From NCBI RefSeq assembly GCF_018687715.1, contig NC_056758.1:13221001-13285000 (forward strand): a DNA stretch of 64,000 nt, in the 5' to 3' direction. Below are positions 1-11,805 of the stretch, one piece after another. Source of the stretch: Carya illinoinensis. Taxonomy: Eukaryota; Streptophyta; Magnoliopsida; Fagales; Juglandaceae. A program made the translations under genes and the position numbers. The notes beneath the pieces were generated by a model. It saw nothing but the letters and a program-made list of their open reading frames with translations, searched no databases and had not been told where the DNA came from. Within the stretch, counting starts at the first letter, position 1; the number at the start of each line of letters is the position of its first letter.

Positions 1-9
1 TTATACACA

Positions 10-200
10 TCACAATGCAGTTAAATACATACTCCACAGTTGTTGTGGCCCCATGTATTCTACGTGTAAATGCATACTCCACAGTTGTTGTGGCCCCATG
101 TATTCTACACGTCACAATTGTTGTGTCTCACGTAGTGTATGCGTCACAATTTCTGTGACCTCATACTTCGTGTGCCACAGATGTTGTGGACCCCACAAAA
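10..200. repeat. CCACAGTTGTTGTGG short-repeat cluster
   Basis: Units reading atactCCACAGTTGTTGTGGccccatgtattctac recur here and again at about 34535-34800. The core is an imperfect palindrome (CCACA/TGTGG arms). Degenerate forms such as gtcacaattgttgtgtctcac follow. The cluster is internal to LTR-A. Confidence 0.7.
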
Positions 201-1790
201 CTGAATGTACTCAAGATGAAACGTGACTGGAATACGAAAGGACTGAAGTTCTGACGTAACATAATGTGACTTGAACATAACTTGAAATACATAACCAACT
301 TGAGATAGAAATATTTCGTAACATGGCATAACATATAATAGACAACATATTTAACATGACATACTTGCAACAGTGAATATTACATGACTTGACATACATG
401 TAATAGATGGCATACTTAGCATGACGTACTTGTAAGGTACAGTAATACATGACAGAATATATTATGTAACAAATAAAAATTGATGATGGAATAAATTCTG
501 TATAATAGACAATTACGTGATAACTTGGCATGGCATGATATATATGATAACACACATACATACACTGTAGTTCCTTTACTTAGCACACATACACAGTAGA
601 CTGCTAGTAAGTTAAAAGTTAACTTACCTCGATCTCCACGTTTCTTATAAAACCTTAAGCGCGATCACGAGGAAATGTAATTAGTGATTCTAAAAGAGCA
701 CTGAATCACTCATAACTTGAAATATGAAAAATACTAACTTAAAGTGTAAAATTTCTATTTTACTCTCTACATGTAGGAAAATGACCGTTTTACCCATAAC
801 TTAAGGATTTTGCATACTAACTCCAAAAGTTACCAAAATTTACATGCCTCATGTAAATTTTATCCTTAACTCAAATATCAATTTAGAAAAATTTAAAACT
901 AATCACAACTATTAAAACTCCATAGGGCCGAAATTCCCATATGCTATTTCCATTGATTTTTGTTTCTAACTTGTTTTGATTAACCTTTTGATCTATGACT
1001 TATAAAAATGTGATCTTCAAACCAAACCATCACATGGTTTAAAAAGATATCCTAAAATATATATAAGCTTCTAATTCAAGATCACATGGTTAAAAATTAA
1101 CCAAAACATAAATTTAGCCAAGAACATCCACACTTTGGCTTATCTAAATATCTCTTTGCATAAAATTTTATATCTTTGAAAATAACATCAAATATCTTCA
1201 AAATAATAATATAACATGTATATAAGATGCTTATGATCATCCAATAAAATTATCAAAGTCATTGGAATAGGTTTAGACCACCAAAGAGTTAAACTTTCTC
1301 AAGATAGAAACTGTTTTTCCTCTTCCAGTTTCTAAGTTTCTAAATCTAAGAAAATCTTTCATCAAAACCTTTAATCATGCAAAAATCCTCAACCAATAGT
1401 CATATATACATGTTAAAAATACTCCATAAAAATTTCGGACCAATATCTATCCATTAGCTTGGTCAAAAACTCCAAACTATAACATATTCTCCAGTTTATC
1501 TTCCAGAATGACCTTTCTATAGCTTACATAATATTTTACTGACCAAATGATTTTCAAATGGGACAAATAAGATATTCACGTAAACTAGACTAAAAAAGGA
1601 ACAACTTATATGAAGGAGACTTTATGATAAAATACTTACAAAAGCTTCGAAATGGGCGTGCAAAAGAACTCCTAAAAGCTGTACGAGAGAGAGTGTTTGA
1701 TATTCTTTTAATGGAAAGTATAAATGAAGATAATTTCATGGGGAGGGGTGGCTGGAGATACTTATGGATGAGATATGGAAGAGATGAGGC

Positions 1791-1889
1791 TGAAGTGAGA
1801 GTTAAGTGTAGGACTCTCTTACCCGAAGTGAGAGTTAAGTGTAGGACTCTCTTACTCGGAGTGAGAGTGGAGTGTAGGACTCTCTTACC
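1791..1889. repeat. 33-bp tandem repeat, three copies
   Basis: Three successive units of gaagtgagagttaagtgtag followed by gactctcttaccc begin near 1791, 1824 and 1857, with a few substitutions. The period is a multiple of three, which is why a reading frame stays open across it. I see no sign that it is coding. Confidence 0.8.
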
Positions 1890-2012
1890 TAATAATATCT
1901 ACAAAAATCAATTCAAGATATTTTTACCCAATAATATCCACGAAATTAGTTTAAAATATGTTTATCCAATAATATCCACAAAATTAGTTTAAGATATTTT
2001 TATCCAATAATA
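1890..2012. repeat. 38-39-bp tandem repeat, about three copies
   Basis: Units beginning aataatatcyac and ending tttttaycc repeat at about 1890, 1929 and 1967, with a fourth partial copy at 2005. It abuts the 33-bp array inside LTR-A. Confidence 0.75.
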
Positions 2013-2303
2013 TCTATAGTTTTGAACAGACGTTTTGTCCGAAAATATGAAAAAATGTTATTGCACCATAAGACCTTAAATAACGCTCCGAGTCTAATGG
2101 CACAAACCATAATACATTTTGACACTTCTAACTATCTCCAATAATCAAAAATACACTTCTGATACCATAGTAAATAATAATACTAACTATGTAGTTAGAC
2201 AAAAATCTATACGATTAATGGATTCGTGAAAACTTATGGGGTCTTCACGAGGTTCCTAAAGTTAATAGAAATTTCACAATTGAATTTCTAGTGGGATGTT
2301 ACA

Positions 2304-2850
2304 AATGCCATCCTCATCTGTATCTATCCTCTCCACCACACCAACCTTACTCCTGATTTGTTCCCCTACCTCTCTTGTCATACCTCCAGAAGGAATATTG
2401 TGGAGTTGAATCCACATTGGTTCCATCGTAAAAGATAAATCTTGTGGTGTAGCAAATCCATCAAAGTTATTCAAACACATTAAATTATAATCAAAAGTTC
2501 AAGGTCTACCTTTTTTCACTTTCTGAATGTCTTGCTCGTATTGAAATTCAATGATGTATAAATTTTCACCAACTTCCTTGAACTAGATTCTCCCCTTTGG
2601 CTTCCATACCGTCTACATGGTTGTCTTAAAAGCTTCAGTATTGACATTCTTCTCGGCCACAATGAAATTGATGAGACAAAGTTTACCATGTATGTGTGTC
2701 AGAATCTCCTTTGTGATCTCAACCTCTAGTGCAGTCGGTTCCCTCTCAGTTAATCAAAGGTCACCCCACTTCTCTATAATCTCTTCAGCCATTTGCACCA
2801 GCACCACATCTTGGATGCAGAGAACAATATGAAAAGAATAAGAAAAGAAA
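2304..2850 (-). pseudogene. LINE ORF1 remnant (DUF4283-type N-terminal domain)
   Basis: The minus-strand translation has the plant LINE ORF1 pattern: LTERE, then GKLCLINF, AFKTTMQTVWKP, EVGENLYIIEF, GRPWTFDYNLMCLNNFDG, and MWIQLHNIP...MTREVGEQI ending in DTDEDGI. Such proteins bind RNA of L1-type retrotransposons. The zinc knuckle and all of ORF2 are absent. The LTR-A end at 2303/2304 cuts it directly after DEDG. The same domain occurs in the LINE at 58.7-62.8 kb, but the two copies differ substantially, so they are separate insertions. Confidence 0.75.
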
Positions 2851-2940
2851 ACTGCACTTCTCCTCAATGATAACTAGGAGACCTATCTTGCCGAGAGCTA
2901 AGAAAACCTCCTTAGCACCATGCTAGGAGACCAATCCTTC

Positions 2941-3090
2941 GACATTATAATCTAACTAGTGCAAACTTGCTAATATTGGTCTGCCAAACATTAATTGACA
3001 TTATACTTTAACTAGTGCAAACTTGCTAATATTGGTCTGCCAGACATTAATCAACATTATACTTTAACTAGTGCAAACTCGCTAATATTA
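2941..3090. repeat. 56-bp tandem repeat, about 2.7 copies
   Basis: Units starting gacattataatctaac (2941), gacattatactttaac (2997) and aacattatactttaac (3053) each continue with tagtgcaaacttgctaatat. Only a few bases differ between units. The third is incomplete. Confidence 0.85.
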
Positions 3091-3355
3091 CACGTACATA
3101 GCCATAGAGGAACAAACTAGATTTGAGGGAATTATTACATTATATATTGCATCTCTATATACAAGCAAAGTTATATAGATATATATGTATATGTATTTCT
3201 GTGTATATGTACATTAGAGCTCCAATACTACTACCCCTTCCTCCCCGCCCCCTACTTTTAAGCTAATACATTCCACTTTGATTAGTGGCTAGAGCTGCAC
3301 TTTGCAAACACTTCTACAGTTATTTGTTTGAAAAGTACTGCTACAACCCTAAAGA
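3091..3355. other. AT-rich intergenic stretch, no gene seen
   Basis: This stretch has short alternating TA tracts around 3175-3205 and no coding signal or repeat I recognise. Confidence 0.5.
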
Positions 3356-3505
3356 GATTATATAAAAATAATCTTATAAATTGATGTACCTTCATATGAT
3401 TTGTTAGATCTACCTATAATAAAATTAATTTTATAATCTAACAAACCACATTACTTAAGCCACATCAATTTATAAAATTATTTTTGTGTAATTTTTTTAT
3501 GCTAA
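3356..3505. mobile_element. Fold-back MITE-like element
   Basis: The left arm ttatataaaaataatcttat followed by aaattgatgt is answered by acatcaatttataaaattat followed by ttttgtgtaa. The inner pair gatttgttagat / atctaacaaacc is also complementary. The whole folds into one imperfect hairpin of about 150 nt with no coding capacity, typical of a miniature inverted-repeat element. No target duplication was resolved. Confidence 0.6.
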
Positions 3506-4882
3506 AGTATTATTATTATTATTATTTGGTTTTAAGTATAATGAAGGCTATAATTAATTGATAGCACTTGGGATGCATCCCGTACTTAACTAGTGCAACA
3601 CCTCGAGATCACAAATCATTGATCTACATTTGTTTTTTGAAATAGAATTAATTTCATTCACTGAAAATGAAGTTACATCTGTGACTAATCAATACAGGAA
3701 AATCCAGATTATCAACCAAACTATTCATCTGTTAGGGGCTCCCCCTCCAACAAATTTTTTTGTGACGAAAATTGTCTAAACTTCTATACCTTCTTTCCTG
3801 ACAACATTCAGTGGAGAAAGCACTATGTTAAAGCAGAGCTAAATGGTCTTTTTTCCAAAAGAAGAGAGGTACACCCATGCTCCATCCTCCCAAGGAGGAG
3901 GAGTATAACCACACTCACTCCTCCCAAGGAGAAAGAGTACAATCACCTACATTCCTCTAAACACCCACGTTCCTCCAAAAGAGAAGTGAGACACTAGCCT
4001 ATTTCTTTTTTATTTTAAAAAACTAAAACAAAACCAACAACTGTAAATACAGAAAACAAATAAAACTGGCAATGGGCTATAAAAACAAATAGGCCCAATC
4101 TAAGCCAAAAGGCCCAGCTAGTGTGTATTTAGGGGCCCAGCTCGTTAGGGTTTCCAGATTTTCCTTCTATCGCCGCCACCCATCTTCTTCTCTTTTTTCC
4201 TTTGCATCTTCCCCCACAGAGTTCCCCTCCACCAACGCACGAGCATGCCGTCATCTCTCACCCTGCCTTGCCCCAGACAAAGACTAGGAGACAAGCCATG
4301 GTCCAAGACTACAATGCATGCGCGCATTGCCACATTGTCGCACGACCACTTCACTCGCTTTCCGGTCAACCGGCTTTTAATTTACAGGCAATAATACTTG
4401 TGCATGCCACACTCGTTGTAACTGCCCCTCCCCGGCCATATCCATGTTGCATGCATGTTTAGAGAAAAAGCTTAATCCATCCAATGAAATCTCTAGATCA
4501 AGAACCTACAGATCACACGCAATATCCCATATTCTAGATCAATGATTCTCGAAGCGGACCACAATTTTATAGACATATTTAATTAAATATTTTGCCAGCT
4601 TTATTCTAATAGCTACAAGAAAATTTTTTATTTGTGGTAATTTATTTCATATAAAAATGAATATTTCATGTCAAAATAATTAGTCTATTTTCATCGCAAG
4701 TAGTTATTATTGTCGCAAATAATTCATTACAAATATTCATTTTTATTGTAGCATAGCATTTTCTATAGATTAATTAAATTAGAAACTGTCAGATAGAAGC
4801 ATTAGTACTTTGCTTCCATTTTTCACTTTCTTCTTTTACCTTTTACGTATATATACGTCTCACCCCTTCTTTGACTAATTAA

Positions 4883-4919
<37 letters not shown>

Positions 4920-5900
4920 GATTTGCTTATATAAAATATATTAAACAAAAACCTAACATAATCCACTTGGGGGAGAATATATATAATATATTAATTAGTC
5001 TCTCCTGGATCATATATATGAATAATTCTATATACAACCATAAAATACATAAATACTAAATAATTACTTCATTTGAAAAAGAGTGATGATATCCACTATT
5101 AAAAAATTAATGTTCTTCATGTAGGTCTCATATTTTATTCACTTTCTTCAAAATGATAATGCTACGGTTGCACAATTCACGGTTGTAAATATCTTTTCTC
5201 CATATATTATATGCATTAACTAAGGTTGCATAATTGCATTTATACTTTATCACTGTATGTAGTAGTAGAAAATATATATTCATTATCTATTTTCTTATCA
5301 TCTTTTCATCATCTCATGATATGACAGTATATGATAGGTTTACAAGTGAAATATAATAAATATTTTTCAATCATCTAATGTCACGCGGTTATAGGATGAT
5401 GAGAGGATGATCGAGAATTGGGCTCATCATTAGTGATGCTTAGTTCTGTCTTGAATTTATTACTGAGCTCGCTAATTACAGTTAAGCTTTTTTTACTATT
5501 TTTTTGATTGGGTGGTAAAATATATACCAATTAAGTTAAGAGCAGATCAAGGATACCATAGCTAGTGACGCATACAATTATTGAGCACTAATGGACCCCT
5601 AAATCATCACTTTAATTTGTTTTATTTATTAAACCACCTTGTTGTTTTATGGACCACAAATTAATGGTTCACCTCAGATTCCCACTCTTATTATTAATGC
5701 ACAAGACCTTACTTTATTTATTTATTAATATTTTAAAAAAAATTATAAATATTGGATATATTCGCTTTACTCGTATCTAACATATACAAACATGTGAAGT
5801 AGGCCCTCCGGTCCACATGTCTATACGTGGCCAACTTAGTTTTATCTTGTAGCTCTTGTTTCTTCGCGTCTCCATTGCAAACCAAAGAAGGATAAAATCT
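3506..5900. other. Intergenic DNA, no supported gene
   Basis: About 3840-3990 contains an imperfectly repeated 'cctcccaaggag' phrase. About 4080-4450 is more GC-rich and carries a 'cgttagggttt' phrase common in plant transposon leaders. A (TA)n run lies near 4885-4915. The rest is AT-rich. Open frames at 4145-4462 overlap on both strands and show no recognisable domain. Confidence 0.5.
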
Positions 5901-5910
5901 CCAACCCTAG

Positions 5911-5918
5911 TATAAATA
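5911..5918 (+). promoter_or_regulatory. TATA box of a candidate host promoter
   Basis: TATAAATA follows 'ccaaccctag' and precedes a pyrimidine-rich leader (catcttctcaatccatctc) starting about 30 bp downstream, the normal plant spacing. Upstream, ACGTGGC at about 5826 is a G-box/ABRE-like core. This is the most gene-like promoter in the window outside transposons. Confidence 0.55.
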
Positions 5919-5941
5919 TAACCAACAACTCCAAACTATTT

Positions 5942-6239
5942 GCATCTTCTCAATCCATCTCTGTCTATCTCTTTCTTTCTGCTGCTGTACGTTTCTTCCT
6001 GATCGATTCTCGTCTTTCTATGAAGAAATAAGCTTTTGGGTGTCGAAGTTAATTGGCTGCATATCTATATATACTCTGGGAAATTAAGGAGCTGCCTGCG
6101 CGCTCTCATGTCGAGCTCAAATTACTCAACTGGATCAGGATTACAATTAGTTCTTGATCATCTTTCTTACATGTTGGACTGTTCTTCTGGGGGATATGGA
6201 TTTGCTTTCGAGCCATGGCCGAAATTAAGATTACAAGGA
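5942..6239 (+). other. Candidate first exon of an unidentified host transcript
   Basis: The CT-rich leader begins at the expected distance from the TATA box. The exon would end at AAG|GTGAGC (6239/6240), a good plant 5' splice site. It holds a minimal ATG-AAG-AAA-TAA frame at 6020 and the 45-codon frame described separately. No downstream exon or acceptor can be assigned with confidence. The transcript could be a gene with a leader intron or a non-coding RNA. Confidence 0.35.
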
Positions 6240-6245
6240 AGGTGA
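6109..6245 (+). CDS. Short open frame (45 codons) in the candidate first exon
   Basis: The frame begins ATG-TCG-AGC-TCA (MSSSNYSTGSGLQ) and ends PKLRLQGR-stop. It has a mixed, non-repetitive composition with two Trp/Pro-containing turns, unlike the surrounding low-complexity DNA. It may be an upstream ORF, or the N-terminus of a protein if the donor at 6239/6240 is used, in which case the stop would be spliced away. I do not recognise the peptide and assign no function. Confidence 0.3.
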
Positions 6246-8783
6246 GCTTGAGGAAATATATAACCTCTAGGCAAGTCTAATGCTTGGCTTTTTCAGTTCT
6301 CCACCGCCTGCTAGCAGCTTCTTTCTTTTATCTATTTTCCTTTTTTTTTTTTTTTTTTTTTCTTTTTTCCGTTTCTTTCCCATGATAGTTTGGAGGACAA
6401 GAAAATTGGATCTCGAGTCCATGTTAGATTCCATAATTTGATGATCTCTAGTTTTTGCTGTCTTGTTTTGTGACCACACAAGTTTAATATATAGTTGTCC
6501 TCTTTCGTGAATTTGTGTTTTTCCACACTACAATAACAAAAAGCATCCGTATAGAAGAACACTGTTTTCTTACATTTATAATATCAATGTCGGTCACTGA
6601 AGTCTCAACACAGCTTGGATTTCTTCGCTGCTGCAACAGAAAGCATCCTCGGCTTATTTATTTATTTATTCATTTTCCTTCTGGATGAAAGAATCGATAC
6701 ATCATCACTTACGTCGACGACGTAAAACAACAGCAAGATAGATGTTTGGCAGTTAGGAAAAATTTAGGATGCTGGGTTCATCTTTCTGTTTCCATCCTTG
6801 GCGTTTATCGATTTAGTCTTGAGAAGAGATGCATGCTATTCCCATAATTTTATGTTGATATCGACTGACAGATGGACTAGTATTTTCGAAACTTTGTTAT
6901 TTGTTCGAATGAGATCGAAGGTTAAAACAATCTGAGCTATCACAGCATCTCAGCATCCTCAATTCACAGTGGGGAAGTTACTTCTTTGGATCTCTCCAAC
7001 AAATTTTCTCGATCGAGAAACCCATATAAAGACTCCTAAAATTCAAGATCTTGCTTCTGAAATAAGGGTTGCCACTAGGGAGAAAGAAGGCTATCAGGGT
7101 TTATTTAAAGGAACTCGAAAAAAGTACAAAATAAAAAAAGAAGAAGCCGTGAAGTGATTTTTAAAGTTCAAATAAAGAAATTAATACAAAATTTTCTCGG
7201 TAGAGATCATCAGCAAAGGTGCTGATCTCAAATCAAAGAAGTCGATCTGCCCATTAATCCGATTAACACAACTTTTACTTTTAATAATAACGATTAGGGT
7301 GGAAATCATAATGTTTGTTGGTAAAGCAGAAGAAATAATATAATATTGCCCCAAATGGAAATATCTGTTGCAGAGTACTCCATGAGGAAGATGGGCTAAC
7401 AGGAGAGCGTGGGCTAACAGGAGAGCGAGGATATGGAGGGAACAACTGACTTACATAGGGGCATAGATTGGCTTAATTTGATTCCACTGAATCTAGATTT
7501 TGGACCCACCCTTGAAATCTGTCGGTCTGCCTGAAAAAGTCACCTAACGTAAAATTCTTGTCTTTTTTTTCAAATAATAATATATATATTATCATTGCTA
7601 TTATGCTCAAGATAGTAATTTTATTAAATAGGGAAAGAAATGATCAACAAATACTTCAAAGAAATTAATACCAAGTGAAAAAAAAGAAAATAAAAAAAGA
7701 GGGAATGTCTATACATAAAATGTCTGTGCCATGCTTTTTGGCGTGAAATTACCAATTAAGAGTCTATGACTATTCCGTTGATTTTTAGCATAATTTAGTA
7801 ATGAATTGTTACGAAATCATGTAGTCAGATAAAGATCGATATATGTCGTAAAATACTAGATTCAAGCTATATATTGGAAGAAAGAGCATTTTTTTTTTTT
7901 TAATTATCTTATATAAGGTGGAGAGAGTTCTTTTATTTGGAGGTAGTCCATTTTTTTTTTTTTCTAAGCAAGCAAATATTTAATTAAGAAATGGAAAACA
8001 AGATACATATAATTAGGAGAGAGTTGGGTTTCCCAACAAACAGTACCCTATTACAACAACCATGGTGCTAAGGTGAAGCAGAAATTGGATTTTGGGACCA
8101 AAAACTTGGTCTTCACCCATATTATGCAAAAGAGGGCTCCGTCTTAAATGATGGTTTTGTAAAGTTGACATGTTTGTGCAAACTATGATGACACCGTTGG
8201 AGGCAGTAGATGCTAAAGATGTACTGCAGTTTTTTATCTTGAGATGTTTCTTGAAGAGACCTATATCCCCATATTCAAAATCATTAGTTAGTGAAAGCAT
8301 AAACATAGTAGGGAGACGGCATCAAATGGCTGGACTACGGTGAACCAAGTTTCTTCATGCTCGTCGGTGGTGGTGTAAGGGGACCACGTGCCAATGATTG
8401 TGGGGTGGGTTCTAGATCTTGACGTGGAGAATCTGCTAGTGTGGCATGTATAATTGCCAAACTCATTTTGTCGTTGCGGTGCATATTGGCCACGCGTGAG
8501 CCTCACGAGCAAGGATTTTTGTTGCAGTTCCACTTTCTCCCAGTAGATTGGCACATGTGGAGTTGTGTGGTGGGGTGCGTGCAAGCTATCTGTTGTTGGA
8601 GTGTGATAGATCTGATCAAAACATAGCCAATGGAAAAGATAGACTAAAAATACTAGTTAGAAAACTTATACATAAATAATAACTGAAAAAGGAACGGAGT
8701 CCTCTCCAATAAAACTCTCCTATAAAAACGATTGGAAAATATGACAACTTTCTACAGGGAAGAGAGGGTATCTCTTTCTAGAA
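6246..8783. other. Non-coding stretch, no supported gene
   Basis: It contains homopolymer T tracts (6342-6360, 7891-7901, 7952-7963), a short direct duplication gggctaacaggagagcg (about 7392-7424) and a more GC-rich patch at 8330-8600. That patch has a CACGTG G-box (about 8385) and related CACGCGTG and ACATGTGG motifs. Overlapping frames of 60-98 codons at 8013-8626 occur on both strands without recognisable domains. The 8.33-8.60 kb patch could be a promoter. Confidence 0.45.
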
Positions 8784-8940
8784 TGAGTAATGCTACATAT
8801 AGTCACTTTTGCGTATTCCTTGCGTACTCCACTGATATGATTGGTTGAATTAATTTTTTTTTAATACACAACCAATCATATCACTGGAGTGCACAAAGAA
8901 GTCCACAAAAATAACTGCACATAGAATTTTTATTCTAAAA
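8784..8940. mobile_element. Fold-back MITE-like element
   Basis: Arms gcgtactccactgatatgat plus tggttg and caaccaatcatatcactgga plus gtgcac flank a T-rich loop. The outer parts 'taatgctacatatagtc' and 'actgcacatagaatttttatt' are weakly complementary. It is non-coding. A related phrase 'taatgctac' also occurs near 5160. Confidence 0.65.
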
Positions 8941-9051
8941 GAGACGAGAATGGCTTAACTCTATTTGCTACATTGAACATATCATTGACGTGACATGCAC
9001 GCCGATAAAAATGACATGCATTTCATTTTTACATGGCGTGCATTTTTAGTT

Positions 9052-9172
9052 TTTACATTCCTTCAACGCAGATCAATCATTTTAACTTAAATTGATCGAT
9101 GGAGGTATTTAATTAATTCGTGTTTATAGATATATCTCCACCTTGGCTCTGCGTTGAAAGAATGTTAATGTA
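9052..9172. other. Long imperfect hairpin of unknown nature
   Basis: CATTCCTTCAACGCAGA (9056-9072) pairs with TCTGCGTTGAAAGAATG (9149-9165) with one mismatch. Inside, ggaggtat / atatctcc and gatcaat / attgatc add secondary pairing. The size is within the range of a plant small-RNA precursor or a small fold-back transposon. No known microRNA sequence is recognised in either arm. Confidence 0.4.
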
Positions 9173-9179
9173 CTACACC

Positions 9180-10229
9180 AAACATTAATTTGGATTGTGG
9201 TGAATATATATATATGTATATATATATCAAAATTAAACAATCAGATTGATTTTATTTTGTTTGTTTACAACAAGGTTAACTAATCAATTATCCTTAATTC
9301 CTATGGTCTTAATAGCTTAAACTAAATTAAGACTATAAATTAATGAGTTTTGCTACTCATCATTTTCACATACATGTACACCACACATGATTACACTTAC
9401 TTTTTAATTTTTTTAATTGTTTTAAAATTTTCTTTTATTATATTCTTCCTAAACTAATTGAGTTCTTGTACTTATCATTTATAAACCACATATTTGAAAA
9501 TAGAAAAATAATAAAATAGAAAAATTATGTAGTATATTAGTATAATTGCTTATATATATAACCGTCAATTCAAAATGATATAACATCACGATTCACATAT
9601 ATAATAGATCTGAGGGTTACAATTTTTTTGTCATGTTCTAAATTCTAATGCTATGTAATAATTACTGTTTTATTTACCTTAAAGTACTCAAATTGCTTGA
9701 TCAATGCTTTTCAATTGAATTTTTTACTTCCTATAGTTTTAAGAATGATCGAATATTTAGTCCCTTCATCAGAATTCCTTTAATAGACGGTTAAAAATGC
9801 TTTGTAAACACAATTGATGTGTTGACACACCAAAGTGTCACCTCACTTTAACATAGGCGCCAATGATCAAGTTAGAATATGAGATCAATTCTTCAAACTA
9901 TTTGAAGGAAAAAGTTCATTGAAGAGCAGAACGTGCCATTTGAATTTAAGACATATATATCACAACTATATATCATGGTAACATATTAAAAACATCTCCA
10001 ATAATTTGTAACCTTCTATTGCATGTGCATACGCATCATCCATAACGAATGATGATTAGATGCATGACTTCTACCTCTTTTTTTGGGGGGAGGGGGGAAA
10101 GAAAAAAAAGAGAGAAAATAGATCGGATTCCTTTGTAGGGTTAATTCTTATTTCTATCATGCATCTCGAGCACTTTGTATCTTTTACAACATATTCACTT
10201 CATATCATGTGACGATTAGATCGATAATT
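9180..10229. other. AT-rich intergenic stretch, no gene seen
   Basis: It holds (TA)n tracts near 9208-9225 and 9550-9560 and a purine run near 10085-10120. I see no coding signal. Confidence 0.5.
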
Positions 10230-11105
10230 AGAAGTGGAACTAGGATTTGGTATTTGGGGGACGATTGATAAAGTATATAGCATGTGTGAGTATAAGTAAT
10301 TTGTGTTTTTTGTACATGACTATATAAAAAATAATAATCATGTATCATAAAATTGTATACAAAAAATACATGTTTATAAATCATCTTATAAGATAATTTT
10401 GTTTAGGACTCTCGTAGTTTGCTAGAGAACATTACAAAAATAGAAGAAAATGAAATATTAATTTAAGATTTTCCCTTCAAATTAAGCTCGAGGATGATCT
10501 TTCATGGATTAAAATTCATCTATTATCATCTTTATAGTGAAATTCTTAGCAATTTCTTTCTCAATATAATAAACTAGCAAATGATCTACAAAAAACTCGT
10601 CTTCCATTCGATTACGCAATCTAGATTTCATAAGTTTCATGATAGAAAATGTTTGTTCAGTAGTAGCAGTAGAAACAGAAAGAGTTAATACTAGACGAAT
10701 TAACCCGTCAATCAAATAATAAATCTTTGACTTTTCTGAAATTGCTAGTTCTCTGCATAGCTCAAATAATAAAACTCGCTCACTATTCAAGGTCTCATTT
10801 TCACTACTGTATACTGCAGTAGAAAATTTATCAAGCTCGTTTTCAAGGTTTATTAGTAAGTTGAAGATTTGTGTGTCAGTGAAGTAAAAAGTTAGAATGA
10901 GACTAAATAAGTATTGGGATTTGGAAAGATAACTTGAGCAAAAGTTTTAGAAGCCTAAAAATTGGTGGCCAACTTTTTTACTTTTGATAATCTGGGAGTT
11001 AATTTTAATTATATATGAAAAATAATTATATATATTTATATACTATAACAGTTTTTTAGAAAAATTTGGGGCTGCCCTCCTAGCTTACATGTAGTTCCGC
11101 CTCTG
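10230..11105 (-). mobile_element. Decayed hAT element (ZMYM/TTF-type transposase family)
   Basis: The ends look like related inverted repeats: left AGAAGTGGAACTAGGA (10230) and right, read on the minus strand, AGAGGCGGAACTACATG (ending about 11105). The second is close to a widespread plant hAT terminus. Only the C-terminal transposase portion remains between them. A clear 8-bp target duplication is not visible (about 5 of 8 positions agree). Confidence 0.5.
10480..10970 (-). pseudogene. hAT transposase C-terminal dimerisation domain remnant
   Basis: The minus-strand frame reads LVLTLSVSTATTEQTFSIMK, then LRNRMEDEFFVDHLLVYYIE and IIDEF. This is the C-terminal dimerisation segment of hAT proteins of the zinc-finger MYM-like group. 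Homologous but out-of-frame or stop-interrupted sequence extends upstream to about 10.97 kb (NLENELDKF, ENETL). The catalytic DDE core and N-terminal finger are missing, so no active transposase can be made. Confidence 0.75.
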
Positions 11106-11805
11106 TCCATGATTTCATCTGTAATAATTAATAAATCCATTACTTCTATTTTTTCCTACTGAAATATGATTACTTATCTATAGAATTAAAATCTACGATT
11201 CCATGCCAGCTCTCTTTTGTTATTATAAAGAGAGAAGATACCTATTGGCCGGTTATAAAAGATCATATTAGTGAGAAATGCATTATTTCAGTAAATCTTT
11301 GCTGCATGTTGACAGTGTCGTCAAATCTAAAAATCATATGGTTATAAGATAATCAAATTCTCGCACAGATGAAGTGTTGGTATATTGTAGGGTATTGATC
11401 TCTTTTATAAGAAAAAATATAGTTATAAGTATAATTGTACACTAATATAATGTAATTGATCAAAAAATAAAATTTATTAAAAATAATATTAATTTAAATT
11501 TTAAATATAAATAAATTAATATTAATATATAAATTAATACACGATAGTACTAGTATATAATAAAACTACTTTTATAAATTTTAATCATTCCAATTGGATA
11601 GATATAGATACAACATGCCATCGAGTAGTACAAAATTGGTCAAGACGTACGGCGCAATATTTGCTAGGCGGGGGAACTAATCACGATGCATGTCTTCGAA
11701 TCTTATCAAGTGCAGAGTGGAGGTTGTACCATGGTACGTACGTACGGACCACTGAGTGCTGGGTTAGGATTAGGTTTACTTTCACCTCTATTAACCCATC
11801 AATGT
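11106..11805. other. AT-rich intergenic stretch with a possible degenerate MITE
   Basis: About 11380-11590 has long AT-rich near-palindromic tracts (ttaatattaatttaaatttt and similar) suggestive of a decayed fold-back element. A direct acgtacgtacgg run lies near 11735. No gene seen. Confidence 0.4.

Larger units (their letters stand above)
1..2303 (-). mobile_element. LTR-A copy 1: long terminal repeat of a Ty3/gypsy-type element (left end outside window)
   Basis: Bases 1-670 and 1639-1717 align closely with 34530-35270 and 35273-35356, so this is a dispersed repeat. Read on the minus strand it begins with TGTAACATCCC (complement ending at 2303), a common plant gypsy LTR start. The second copy supplies the other end, TGTGACGCCCCC on the plus strand. 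No protein gene lies inside. A 122-codon frame at 1624-1992 is only tandem-repeat sequence read through. The LTR interrupts a LINE ORF1 directly after its DEDG segment, so it inserted after the LINE. Family assignment rests on LTR ends only, because no internal gag or pol is attached. Confidence 0.6.

Noticed and set aside
6969..7157. Second exon of the 5.9-kb candidate gene
   Set aside because: The CACAG just before it could be an acceptor, but the phase set by the donor at 6239 does not match the open frame there, so the link is unsupported.
8013..8626. Possible host gene from overlapping 60-98-codon frames
   Set aside because: Frames overlap on opposite strands with no recognised domain and no convincing exon boundaries. 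Only the G-box-rich composition is notable.
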